From DAOTVX01 sp034436015 (GTDB lineage Bacteria > Chloroflexota > Anaerolineae > Anaerolineales > Villigracilaceae), in assembly GCA_034436015.1 (NCBI GenBank), contig DAOTWG010000005.1, forward strand, positions 100,159-164,158: a stretch of DNA of 64,000 nt. The letters run 5' to 3'. Under the pieces are notes generated by a model, which ran no database searches, was not told the origin of the DNA, and was given only the letters and a program-made list of their open reading frames with translations. Below are positions 33,083-41,941 of this stretch, piece by piece. A program made the position numbers and the translations under genes. Position 1 is the stretch's first letter, and the number at the start of each line of letters is the position of its first letter.

Positions 33083-33336
33083 ATCCCCTCGCTTTTGCCC
33101 TTCTGACGATCGGCGCGCTCGTCGCCCTGACGTTCGTCCTCTGGCCTCTAGGACGCAAGACGCCCCCCTCTTCCCGAGCGCTTGCGGACGACGAGCTGGA
33201 GGCCCTCCTTGCCGCCCGCCTCGCAGAGCGGCGTCAGACCATTTCTCGCTGCCCACGCTGCGGCGCGAGCATCCTGTCTTCTCACCGCTCTTGTCCATAC
33301 TGCGAGGGTTTGCTCTCCACACAGAAACAGCGATGA
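33079..33336 (+). CDS. Small membrane-anchored zinc-ribbon protein in the ccm cluster
   Basis: An 85-residue protein: one N-terminal membrane helix (about 3-22), a helical linker, then a C-terminal zinc ribbon with CPRCGAS and CPYCEG. It starts in the ATGA of the TlpA-like gene and ends in the ATGA of the lipoprotein gene. Position and TM-plus-short-tail layout recall CcmH/CcmI-type accessory proteins, but it lacks the CcmH LRCxxC motif. The function is unknown. Confidence 0.75.
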   Translation: MNPLAFALLTIGALVALTFVLWPLGRKTPPSSRALADDELEALLAARLAERRQTISRCPRCGASILSSHRSCPYCEGLLSTQKQR

Positions 33337-34259
33337 CTCCTTGCCGGCGCGGCCCGAACGGCGTGATTTTGATCTTTTTCCTGATGTCTGCCTGTGCCCC
33401 AGTGGAGATTCTTGGCGCGACTTCCTCGCCCCGTTCCCCAACCGCTACGCTGCCCTCCACTGTCACAACGCCCTTGCTATCTTCCCTGCCCACTGCCTTG
33501 ACCGTTTCCCCAGGAGAAGCGCACGACGCCTCCCTTGTGTTCGAACAACTTTACCTCGTCTTGGAAACGGCGCAACCCGGCGATTTACTCATCTACGAGA
33601 TTTGCCTGCTGACCAATCGGAGCCAGCAGACCGTGCTGATAGCGGACGATAGCCGTCCTCCATCCTTCCTCTCTCCGCCCTCTGGCGCAGAAATGCTCGC
33701 CCTGCAACCTGCCGGTCACGGCGCCCCAATCCAGCAGGTCGCGTCAGGTCTCGCCCTGCCGCCCGTCGAACAACCTTACAGCCTGCTCGTCCTTTTCCGT
33801 TTGCCCTATGCTCATCAGACGACAATCGAGCAATGGCTTCCTCGCCCGCCTGCGACCATCGCCGTCCTGGCGCCTCAAGAACTGGGGGTGAGCGGCAACG
33901 ACGTGCGGGAAGAAGGCGAACGCCCCTTCGGCGAACGGCGATTCACCCTGTACCGCCTAGCGCCGCCTGCGCCCGGCCTGCCGTTGCGCCTGACCATCCG
34001 CCAACAAGCACTCCAACACGACCGCCAGATGGAGGAAGCACTGATCCTGCTCGGCGGGCTGGGCGCCTTGGGAGCGGTTCTATCGGCCATTGGCCTGCGA
34101 TTGCTCCAACAGCAGCGTCAGCGCGTCAGAGCACAGGCCTTGATGGATGCTATCTTGGATCTAGACGAACGTTTCGAGCAGGGCGACGTTTCCCTGCAGG
34201 CCTACGAACAACAGCGTGCTGCGCTGAAAGAACGGTTGCGGAAAACGCTGTCGCGATGA
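33333..34259 (+). CDS. Lipoprotein with C-terminal membrane helix in the ccm cluster
   Basis: A 308-residue protein. The start at 33333 (ATGA overlap) gives a signal sequence ending in the lipobox FFLMSAC, then a Ser/Thr/Pro tether, a beta-rich extracytoplasmic domain (about 60-225), a membrane helix (ALILLGGLGALGAVLSAIGL, about 235-254) and a cytoplasmic coiled tail. Lipid anchor plus C-terminal helix is an unusual two-point attachment. It overlaps ccmA by 4 bp and may be a receptor or chaperone for heme or apocytochrome, by context only. Confidence 0.7.
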   Translation: MTPCRRGPNGVILIFFLMSACAPVEILGATSSPRSPTATLPSTVTTPLLSSLPTALTVSPGEAHDASLVFEQLYLVLETAQPGDLLIYEICLLTNRSQQTVLIADDSRPPSFLSPPSGAEMLALQPAGHGAPIQQVASGLALPPVEQPYSLLVLFRLPYAHQTTIEQWLPRPPATIAVLAPQELGVSGNDVREEGERPFGERRFTLYRLAPPAPGLPLRLTIRQQALQHDRQMEEALILLGGLGALGAVLSAIGLRLLQQQRQRVRAQALMDAILDLDERFEQGDVSLQAYEQQRAALKERLRKTLSR

Positions 34260-34957
34260 TCGTTATCGAAGCGCAAGGACTGATCAAGCAATTCGGGCAT
34301 CGAAAAGTGTTGAATGGCCTGAATTTTCAGGCGCGCGCCGGCGAACGGGTAGCGGTGATCGGAGCCAACGGCGCCGGCAAGACCACCTTGCTGCGCATCC
34401 TGGCGTTGCTGACGCGCCCCGATAGCGGTAGGGTGCGCATTGCTGATTGCCTCCCCTCAAACCAGGCGGCCGCGCGCGCCCACCTTGGCGTACTCCTGCA
34501 TCAACCCCTGTTGTACGGCGATTTGACGGTGGAGGAAAACCTGCGATTCTATGGACGCCTGTATAACCTCCCCGCCCTGGAGACGCGCCTGATAGAAGTG
34601 CTGGCGCGAACAGGCCTAAACCAACGGCGCAGCGAATCAACGCGCACGCTCTCGCGCGGGATGCAACAACGCCTGGCCATCGCTCGCGCCATTTTGCACG
34701 ACCCGCATGTGCTCCTTCTCGACGAACCGTACAACGGCCTCGATCAGGAAGCAACCGCTATGCTCGAGGAACTGCTGCAGGAATGGAGCGAACGCGGCCG
34801 CGCTGTGATTCTGACTGCACACGAGCCAGCGCGCCTGGCCGGATTGGTCACGCGTGTGGACATCCTGGCGGGAGGGGTAATTTCGTCCTCCCTCGCGCCA
34901 GAAGAGTTGAATCGCAGGTCGCTTCCTCCTACTACTACGTTTCCATCGCCGCAATGA
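34256..34957 (+). CDS. ccmA: Heme exporter ATP-binding protein CcmA
   Basis: A 233-residue ABC ATPase. Walker A is IGANGAGKTTLL, the signature LSRGMQQRLAIARA and Walker B VLLLDEPYNGLD, followed by the switch His in VILTAHEP. The start is the ATG at 34256, overlapping the lipoprotein stop (ATGA) and beginning MIVIEAQGLIKQFG as ABC domains do. It pairs with CcmB and CcmC in the CcmABCD complex that delivers heme for cytochrome c maturation. Confidence 0.92.
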   Translation: MIVIEAQGLIKQFGHRKVLNGLNFQARAGERVAVIGANGAGKTTLLRILALLTRPDSGRVRIADCLPSNQAAARAHLGVLLHQPLLYGDLTVEENLRFYGRLYNLPALETRLIEVLARTGLNQRRSESTRTLSRGMQQRLAIARAILHDPHVLLLDEPYNGLDQEATAMLEELLQEWSERGRAVILTAHEPARLAGLVTRVDILAGGVISSSLAPEELNRRSLPPTTTFPSPQ

Positions 34958-35640
34958 CCCCATCCTCCTCCCCTCCTTTCTGGAAAGTTATCCTGGCCAT
35001 TCTCTGGAAAGACCTGCTGACCGAATTGCGCTCGCGCGAACTGCTCGCCTCCATGCTCGTCTTCGCGCTGTTGACGCTCTTCCTCTTCAACTTCGCGCTC
35101 GAATTGGATGCCATGCTGCGCGCAACGTTGACCTCAGGCGTGCTCTGGGTGACCTTGACGTTCGCCAGCACGTTGGGGTTGAATCGCTCCCTGACCCTAG
35201 AGAAGGATGGCGGCTTGGATGGCTTGCTGCTCGCACCGATATCGCGCGCCGCCCTCTACGCCGGTAAGATGTTAAGCAATTTTTCTTTTCTCCTGCTCAT
35301 GGCAATACTGCTCTTGCCTCTTTATAGTTGGTTCTACAATACCCCCCTGCCTCGGTTTGGCCTTTTGGCGATTCTCCTGTTGGGCGCTTTTGGTTACACA
35401 GCCGTCGGAACGCTCCTTGCAGGCATGACCGTGCGCGCACGCTGGCGCGAGGCCTTGTTGCCCATCCTGCTTTTCCCACTAACGTTGCCATTGCTGATCG
35501 CCGCCGTCCGCGCCAGCAGCGCGGCGCTTGCCGGCGCATCCTGGAGCGAACTCGTTCCCTGGTTGCACCTGTTGGTCGCCTACGATCTCCTGTTTGCTCT
35601 TGCCGCCTCACTTGCCTTTGAGTACATTATCGAAGAATGA
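34954..35640 (+). CDS. ccmB: Heme exporter membrane protein CcmB
   Basis: A 228-residue protein with six hydrophobic helices. The N-terminus (WKDLLTELRSRELLASMLVF) and LEKDGGLDGLLLAPISRAALY are characteristic of CcmB. The start at 34954 overlaps the ccmA stop (ATGA). It is the membrane subunit of the CcmAB part of the complex. The length is close to the family norm of about 220. Confidence 0.93.
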   Translation: MTPSSSPPFWKVILAILWKDLLTELRSRELLASMLVFALLTLFLFNFALELDAMLRATLTSGVLWVTLTFASTLGLNRSLTLEKDGGLDGLLLAPISRAALYAGKMLSNFSFLLLMAILLLPLYSWFYNTPLPRFGLLAILLLGAFGYTAVGTLLAGMTVRARWREALLPILLFPLTLPLLIAAVRASSAALAGASWSELVPWLHLLVAYDLLFALAASLAFEYIIEE

Positions 35641-35836
35641 AAAAGTTTCCCGCGCACGTCACAGACTGGCAGCACATGACAAGGCAAACCTTGGATCGCC
35701 GCAGCATTCGGCGAGAAAACCGGAAATTGCCTCCGCTTTCCCTCCTTCTTGGGCTGCCGCACGCGTCGAAGGCCAGGGGCAAAGGGCGGGTAGTAGGGAG
35801 TTGCAAGGAATGAAACGAAATCCGGAGGCGCGGTTC

Positions 35837-36535
35837 ATGCACGAACAACCTTTCATCCTGCGCGCGTTGAATATCGTTGCCCTTCTCGCGCTGGTTGGCG
35901 CGCTGACCACAGTATTCGGTTACGCTCCGCTGGAAAAAAGCATGGGGGCGGTACAAAAAGTGTTCTATGTTCATGTGGCAGCGGCCTGGGTGGGTCTGCT
36001 CGGTTTCCTGTTCGCCGCTCTCAGTGGATTCTCGTATCTGATCACACGCAAACGGAGATGGGACCACAGCGAGGTCGCGGCAGTCGAAATTAGCCTGGTT
36101 TTCTTCTTTATTGCTATCGCCCTGGGTTCGATATGGGCGCGTCCCACCTGGGGTGTCTGGTGGGTATGGGAACCCCGTCTGACCACAGCCGCCATCGTAG
36201 CATTACTCTACTTGGCGTATTTCCTGCTTCGCCGCAGCGTCGCCGATGCCGAACTGCGCGCCCGCTTTGGCGCCGTGTACGTTCTGTTGGGCGCCCTGAG
36301 CGTGCCGCTAACCTTTCTCTCCATTCGCCTCTTCCGCACCATCCATCCGCTCCTGTTCGACACGGCTCGCAGCGCGGCCGATGGAGGCTTGACTCCTCGG
36401 ATGCTCCTTACCCTGGTTGTCAACCTCGTCGCATTTTCCATCTTGTTCGCGGTTTTGTTCTGGCATCGCTTCCGCCTGGGCCTGCTGGCTGAAGAAGTAG
36501 AACGCCTGGAGCAGGCACAGGCAAAGCGGGAATGA
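35837..36535 (+). CDS. ccmC: Heme exporter/handling protein CcmC
   Basis: A 232-residue protein with six membrane helices and the tryptophan-rich heme-handling motif WGVWWVWEPRLTT plus conserved periplasmic histidines (FYVHVAAAW and RTIHPLLF). I chose the ATG at 35837 because GGAGG lies 8 nt upstream; the ATG at 35810 is less well placed. CcmC binds heme and loads CcmE. About 196 bp separate it from ccmB, with no gene in between. Confidence 0.93.
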   Translation: MHEQPFILRALNIVALLALVGALTTVFGYAPLEKSMGAVQKVFYVHVAAAWVGLLGFLFAALSGFSYLITRKRRWDHSEVAAVEISLVFFFIAIALGSIWARPTWGVWWVWEPRLTTAAIVALLYLAYFLLRRSVADAELRARFGAVYVLLGALSVPLTFLSIRLFRTIHPLLFDTARSAADGGLTPRMLLTLVVNLVAFSILFAVLFWHRFRLGLLAEEVERLEQAQAKRE

Positions 36536-36550
36536 AAAGAGAGAGCGCCC

Positions 36551-36742
36551 ATGGACTCGCCTCCGCAAACCTTCACCTACATGATCGCCGGCTATCTGAC
36601 GTTCGCCGCCGTGCTTGCGATCTACCTCATCTGCTTGTTCCTGCGCTGGCGCGCTTTGTGGAAACGCCGGCGCGCGCTGTCGCAACAGAACAACAGCAAT
36701 CCCGATCTACCATGCGACTCCGAAGTCTCGACTTTTAACTAG
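36551..36742 (+). CDS. ccmD: CcmD-like small membrane protein
   Basis: A 63-residue protein with one membrane helix (about residues 10-31) followed by the basic stretch RWRALWKRRRALSQQ, the size and layout of CcmD. It follows ccmC by 15 bp. CcmD is needed to release holo-CcmE from CcmABC. Sequence alone is weakly conserved; the call rests mainly on position. Confidence 0.75.
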   Translation: MDSPPQTFTYMIAGYLTFAAVLAIYLICLFLRWRALWKRRRALSQQNNSNPDLPCDSEVSTFN

Positions 36743-36880
36743 GGAGATAGCCCGCCAATCCAGCATTGGCTGCGCCGCTGTCGTGTCTCGGCTCTTGCGT
36801 GCACGCTGCACAAAATTTTCGGCAAATAGGGAATCTGTGATAGACTTATTGCCCGTTCACCCTGCCGCAAAGGAGACATC

Positions 36881-37654
<774 letters not shown>

Positions 37655-37701
37655 TCGCGAGCGATCCCCCTGAAGTATATGCTCAGATTCGAGCATCCTC
37701 C

Positions 37702-38838
37702 TTATGGATAAACTTGAATCGCATCTACGTCGCAGCCATCGCCGGCGCCACCGCGCGGAGAAACTATACGGATATAGTAGTAATTGCCGGTCAAGCCCAG
37801 CCGGTAAATGTCAATCCCTACGCCTGTATTGTTAATGAGCGCGCTCGTGGGAATCCGGTGGTTGTCTTCTTGTGGGTAGGTAGCGATATTGGAATTCGCG
37901 TACTCGCTTCCCCCGTAGTAGAACACTGTATGCCACGTGGAGCCATCCTCGCTGATATCGATGCGGACGAAATCCATGCTGACATAATCGCGAGGATTCT
38001 CACGTTCATAGTACACGAAATCCCAACTGTCGTTGCCGTGGGAGGTAATCGGCGTAGAAAGATACAATATCACCGATCCGCCATCGGGAATGGTATTCCA
38101 TTGTCCGTCCGGCGGGCCAATATTGATGTTCGGGTAGAGCGGCGTAGCAGTAGGAGAGGGAGTCTCGCTGGGGGTGGACGTGGGGCTAGGGGTTAGGGTG
38201 AAGGTAGGAGTCTCGGTTGGCGAGGGGGTCAACGTATCGGTCGGGGTGTAGGTAGCAGTCAGGGTAAGGGTTGGCGAGGAGGTCAAGGTTGGCGTCGTGG
38301 TAAAGGTAGAGGTCAAGGTAGGGGTAAGGGTTCGGGTTGGCGTACACGTGCGCGTGGGGGTATTGGTAGGAGGAGGTAGGGCAGCAGTCGGGGTAAAGGT
38401 TGCTGTGGGGAAGAGGGGGGTTCGCGTCTGGGTCGAGGTGGCAGTTGGAGTAGAAGTGAGGGCGAACGTAGCTGTGGAAGTAGGCAGCACCGGGCCGGCA
38501 GGGATGGTTGTGTTTGTAGCCGTTCGGAGCGTGCTCGGGAGCAGGGTGATGACAGGCACAATGGTCGGCGCGCCACGGTTGCCGTTCTGGGGAGTCAGGA
38601 GAGAGCTATACCAAGCCGGCGGCGTGAGGATTTCGGGACGCAGGGGACCGAACTGCAGCGTCGCCAGCGCGGCCGCGTATGCCGTATTCGGATCGAGATT
38701 CGAGCCGATATCGGCCTGCACTTGCCAGACAGACGGCAAGCGAATCGCGGCCTGGCCGGCCAGCAGCATGAGCGCCACGCCAACACACAGGACAAGGGTG
38801 ACGAGGCCGAGGTCGCGGCGCTCGCGCGGCGGAATCAT
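37702..38838 (-). CDS. Exported protein with Thr/Pro-rich stalk and C-terminal beta domain
   Basis: A 378-residue protein. A short cytoplasmic N-terminus and one membrane helix (LGLVTLVLCVGVALMLLAGQA) precede about 35 residues, then a stalk of about 120 residues of T-P/T-x-T-P repeats (about 110-235) and a globular beta-rich domain (NIGPPDGQWNTIPDGGSVIL to the end, with DVDAIQVYP) of the kind that caps exported stalks in Chloroflexota. The final CDVDAIQV strand suggests a discoidin-like fold. Its start overlaps the sensor-kinase stop (ATGA), so it may be a target or partner of that kinase. Confidence 0.75.
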   Translation of the reverse strand: MIPPRERRDLGLVTLVLCVGVALMLLAGQAAIRLPSVWQVQADIGSNLDPNTAYAAALATLQFGPLRPEILTPPAWYSSLLTPQNGNRGAPTIVPVITLLPSTLRTATNTTIPAGPVLPTSTATFALTSTPTATSTQTRTPLFPTATFTPTAALPPPTNTPTRTCTPTRTLTPTLTSTFTTTPTLTSSPTLTLTATYTPTDTLTPSPTETPTFTLTPSPTSTPSETPSPTATPLYPNINIGPPDGQWNTIPDGGSVILYLSTPITSHGNDSWDFVYYERENPRDYVSMDFVRIDISEDGSTWHTVFYYGGSEYANSNIATYPQEDNHRIPTSALINNTGVGIDIYRLGLTGNYYYIRIVSPRGGAGDGCDVDAIQVYP

Positions 38839-40715
38839 GCCGGTGCCCCCTCCTTTGACAACGGCAAGCGGATAAAGAACCTACTGCCAGGGCAGGCAAC
38901 CTCGTCATAACCGGGACTTTCAACCCAGATTCGCCCGCCATGCGCCTCGACGACGCCGCGCGCGATGGCCAGCCCCAGCCCCGCCCCTCCGCCTTTGAAC
39001 TTCGTTTTCCCTGAGGAATGGAACATCACCTCGCCAATCTGGAAGAACTTCTCGAAAATGGCAATGTGATGTTCGGACGCAATGCCGATGCCGCTGTCCT
39101 CCACCACGATTTCCAGTTCGGGAGCCGTCCCGTCCTCCTCCACCGTTCGACCGTAGACGGTGATTTGTCCCCCATCAGGCGTGTATTTGATGGCATTCAT
39201 GATGAGGTGGTAGAACACCTTAAACAGCAAATCCGGGTCGGCATAGACCGGAGGAAGTTCGTTCAGGCCATCTGTCGTCAGGGTCAGGTTGCGTTCCTGC
39301 AAGGCGTCCTGAAATTGCTTGCGGACGCGCAGGACAAGAGGGGCGATGTGAGTCCACTCCGGCACCGGTCGGAGCGCCTGGCTGTCAATGCGCGAGACAT
39401 CCAACATATTCGTGACAATTTCGGTCATGCGTTCAATGCCTTTCAACAACCCCTGCACCATGCCCTGTACTTCCGGGTCATTTTGCGTCTTCCATTGAAG
39501 CATCTGTGCGTATCCCTTAGCGGTGGTCAGGGGCGAGCGCAATTCGTGGGCGGAAACATCGAGGAACAGGGATTTGGCGCGGTCCATCTGCTCCAGAACG
39601 CGGTACATGCGTTCGAGTTCGGCAGTGCGTTGTTGCAAGGCCTCGGTCATCTCATCAAAAGAGGAGGCCAAGATGCCGATTTCGTCTGCGCTGCGGATGC
39701 CGCTGCGCTGACTCAAATCCCCTTGCGAAATCGCCTGTGAGGTGCGTACGAGTTTAGAGAGAGGGTTGATGATGAGCCGTGAGATGGCGTAACCGGTCAG
39801 GACGACGCCCACCATCGCCAACGTATAGAGAAGAACATAGGTTGTGCGGCTGGCGGCGCTGGGCTGGATGACGTATTGCGCGGGCAAGACGACAGCGAAT
39901 ACGCCGATGTGGTCGTTGCCCACGCGCAAGGCGCCGCGCGCCAGACTATACTCACGGCCATCCAGGCTGAAATTCTGTCCCCGCACGAGATCGTTCGCAA
40001 GAAGCAGCGAGAGGTATTCCTGGGTAGGAATGGAGAGCGCGTGTAGCCGATCGCCATCCACGGCGCCCAGGGTCGTGGCGATGGCCTGTCCTCCATTGCC
40101 ATAGAGGACAATGTCGGCCAGGGAGACGTTTTTCAGGTACGGGAGAAGGGCATCCAGCGAGGTTCCCACCAACACCACGCCGACGATGGTATTGTTCGCC
40201 AGAATGGGCAAGGAGGTACAGTAGAAATAGGCGCCCTTCAGCGGGAGGGCAACCAAGCCGCGCCGCGGCGGCACCTGCGGGTCTGCGCCGACCAGCCAAT
40301 CCTGCACGAGGAGCAGGGCAGCCGCGCCGGTCGGCGGAGTGCGTTCCGCCAGCGTACCATCCGCTTGTCGGACGAGATGAAGCAATTCCCGACCATCCTG
40401 TCCGACGAGAACCAGCATTTCCGCGTTGAGACCGGCCGCTGCCGGTTCGACCAAAGCGCGCAACGCTTCCGCGTCGCCTTGTTGGACCGCCTCGGCCACA
40501 CCGACCGTGTGGGCAACAAGGCGAGCCACCTCTACATGCTTGAGTTCCTGCCGCGCCAGGCTATCGGAAACTACCCGCCCGGCCTCCAGCAACTGGTTGG
40601 TCAGGCGTTCGCTGAGCGAGCCGGCTACCAGTCGCGTGACCACATAGACCCCTGTGACGGCCACCAGCAGCGTCAGCAGGAGATAAGGAAAAATGACTTT
40701 GAAGCGAATACTCAC
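38835..40715 (-). CDS. Sensor histidine kinase: Cache-HAMP-HisKA-HATPase
   Basis: A 626-residue kinase. I place the start at the GTG at 40715 because CGGAGG lies 6-7 nt upstream and a membrane helix follows immediately (FKVIFPYLLLTLLVAVTGVYV). A periplasmic Cache-type sensor (about 35-290) is followed by a second helix, a HAMP domain (about 325-375), HisKA with phospho-His in LDVSAHELRSPL and an HATPase domain (NAIKYTPDGGQ, EDSGIGI, GAGLGLAIARG). No response regulator is adjacent. It is coupled to the stalked exported protein downstream. Confidence 0.93.
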   Translation of the reverse strand: MSIRFKVIFPYLLLTLLVAVTGVYVVTRLVAGSLSERLTNQLLEAGRVVSDSLARQELKHVEVARLVAHTVGVAEAVQQGDAEALRALVEPAAAGLNAEMLVLVGQDGRELLHLVRQADGTLAERTPPTGAAALLLVQDWLVGADPQVPPRRGLVALPLKGAYFYCTSLPILANNTIVGVVLVGTSLDALLPYLKNVSLADIVLYGNGGQAIATTLGAVDGDRLHALSIPTQEYLSLLLANDLVRGQNFSLDGREYSLARGALRVGNDHIGVFAVVLPAQYVIQPSAASRTTYVLLYTLAMVGVVLTGYAISRLIINPLSKLVRTSQAISQGDLSQRSGIRSADEIGILASSFDEMTEALQQRTAELERMYRVLEQMDRAKSLFLDVSAHELRSPLTTAKGYAQMLQWKTQNDPEVQGMVQGLLKGIERMTEIVTNMLDVSRIDSQALRPVPEWTHIAPLVLRVRKQFQDALQERNLTLTTDGLNELPPVYADPDLLFKVFYHLIMNAIKYTPDGGQITVYGRTVEEDGTAPELEIVVEDSGIGIASEHHIAIFEKFFQIGEVMFHSSGKTKFKGGGAGLGLAIARGVVEAHGGRIWVESPGYDEVACPGSRFFIRLPLSKEGAPA

Positions 40716-40762
40716 GCCGGGCCTCCGGAAGGAAGATATGCCCGTGCGACAAGGGGGAAGAC

Positions 40763-41182
40763 TCACTCCCCAATGATTTTAATCAAAACTCGTTTCCGGC
40801 GACAGCCATCGAACTCTCCGTAGAAAATCTGCTCCCAGGGGCCGAAATCCAGGCGACCATTCGTGACCGCAACGACGACCTCGCGTCCCATCACCTGGCG
40901 CTTGAGATGGGCATCGGCGTTGTCTTCGCCGGTGCGGTTATGCCAGTATTTGCTGACCGGCTCGTGCGGGGCGAGTTGCTCGAGCCATTCCTCGTAGTCA
41001 TGGTGTAAGCCCGATTCGTCATCGTTAATGAAAACCGAGGCCGTGATGTGCATGGCATTCACCAAACACAAACCCTCGCGAATGCCGCTTTCGGCAAGGG
41101 CTTTCTCTACTTCCGGCGTGATGTTCACGAACGCCCGCCGGGATGGGAGGTTAAACCAAAGCTCTTTGCGATAGGATTTCAT
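40763..41182 (-). CDS. YjbQ/UPF0047 family protein
   Basis: A 139-residue protein. The family signature is clear: AMHITASVFINDDESGLHHD and TNGRLDFGPWEQIFYGEFDG, with the conserved HNRTGEDNADAHLK between. Members bind metal and have weak thiamine-phosphate synthase activity; their true role is unsettled. I prefer the start at MKSYRKELW (41182), as in homologues; an ATG two codons earlier (41188), 7 nt after a TAGCGT box, could be a leaderless start. Confidence 0.92.
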   Translation of the reverse strand: MKSYRKELWFNLPSRRAFVNITPEVEKALAESGIREGLCLVNAMHITASVFINDDESGLHHDYEEWLEQLAPHEPVSKYWHNRTGEDNADAHLKRQVMGREVVVAVTNGRLDFGPWEQIFYGEFDGCRRKRVLIKIIGE

Positions 41183-41272
41183 AGGCATTTTCAATACGCT
41201 ACAGTAGGTCCCAACAGAGTTGCAGCACACAATGTGCGCTCGTGTGGACATGGAATACGTCCCGCTCCACTG

Positions 41273-41632
41273 TTATTCACCGGCAGGATGCTTGCCAAAG
41301 GCAATATTGAAGCCAGTAAGGATGATCAGGGCAATAAGAATCGCCGCCACGAGAGAAGTCAGATAGTACGCCAGCGCATTTTCGCCGAAAACGACGCTCA
41401 CCAGCGCGCCCAGGAAGGTATTACCCGGCCCACCGCCGCTCAGCCGACACAGATCGCCCAAAAAGAACACAAACAACCCCATGCCAGCGCCCAAGATGAA
41501 CTGCCCTGTCCGCCGGGAGGGGGAAAGATAGATAACATCACCGCTGCGGCAGCGAGGACATTTATGGGAAAGCGCAAAGTAGGAACGACGGTAACGGTGA
41601 TGACAGTCAGCGCACTCAAGGTGGTAGGGCAT
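41273..41632 (-). CDS. Zinc-ribbon membrane protein
   Basis: A 119-residue protein. An N-terminal zinc ribbon (CADCHH and CPRCRSG, about residues 7-30) is followed by two hydrophobic helices (about 43-60 and 75-110). The ATG at 41632 has AGGAGA 8 nt upstream; the frame is open further upstream without a site. A TATAAT at 41716-41721 on this strand is the likely -10. The function is unknown. Confidence 0.75.
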   Translation of the reverse strand: MPYHLECADCHHRYRRSYFALSHKCPRCRSGDVIYLSPSRRTGQFILGAGMGLFVFFLGDLCRLSGGGPGNTFLGALVSVVFGENALAYYLTSLVAAILIALIILTGFNIAFGKHPAGE

Positions 41633-41822
41633 AGCGGATCTCTCCTGCCGGAAGTGGACCAACAAAGGGAAACCGGCCGGGACAATGCCAGATCGCCTCG
41701 CAGAAAGTCCCCCTACATTATACTCGCCTTCGCGAGAAGCGTCGCCCCGATCATCTTTCCCCCTCCTTCGAAAAAACCTCGCAATGCGCGCACGCAAGGG
41801 TTGTCGGCCGTATAGCTCTGTC

Positions 41823-41844
41823 GCACAACTCCTGGGAGTTGTGC
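41823..41844. repeat. Perfect inverted repeat in the divergent intergenic region
   Basis: Ten-base arms GCACAACTCC and GGAGTTGTGC are separated by TG, followed on the plus strand by TTTT. It lies between the zinc-ribbon gene and the divergent GNAT gene. It could be an operator for either promoter or a terminator hairpin; I cannot decide. Confidence 0.5.
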
Positions 41845-41941
41845 TTTTGCGCGAGTGCTCGAACCAGTTGCTTCTGCCTGCGGATTTAAGTGCTATACTA
41901 TTTTGAGCGCAAGCCACACACCCTGACTTTCGGAGGCTGAG

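Noticed and set aside
33018..33332. Upstream extension of the ccm lipoprotein
   Set aside because: It overlaps two real genes in another frame and would hide the clear signal peptide and lipobox starting at 33333.
33833..34255. N-terminal extension of CcmA
   Set aside because: It is an out-of-frame reading of the lipoprotein gene; the ABC domain begins at 34256 with an ATGA overlap.
38150..38480. DNA tandem repeat
   Set aside because: The repetition is codon-level Thr/Pro bias in the stalk of an exported protein, with no fixed repeat unit.
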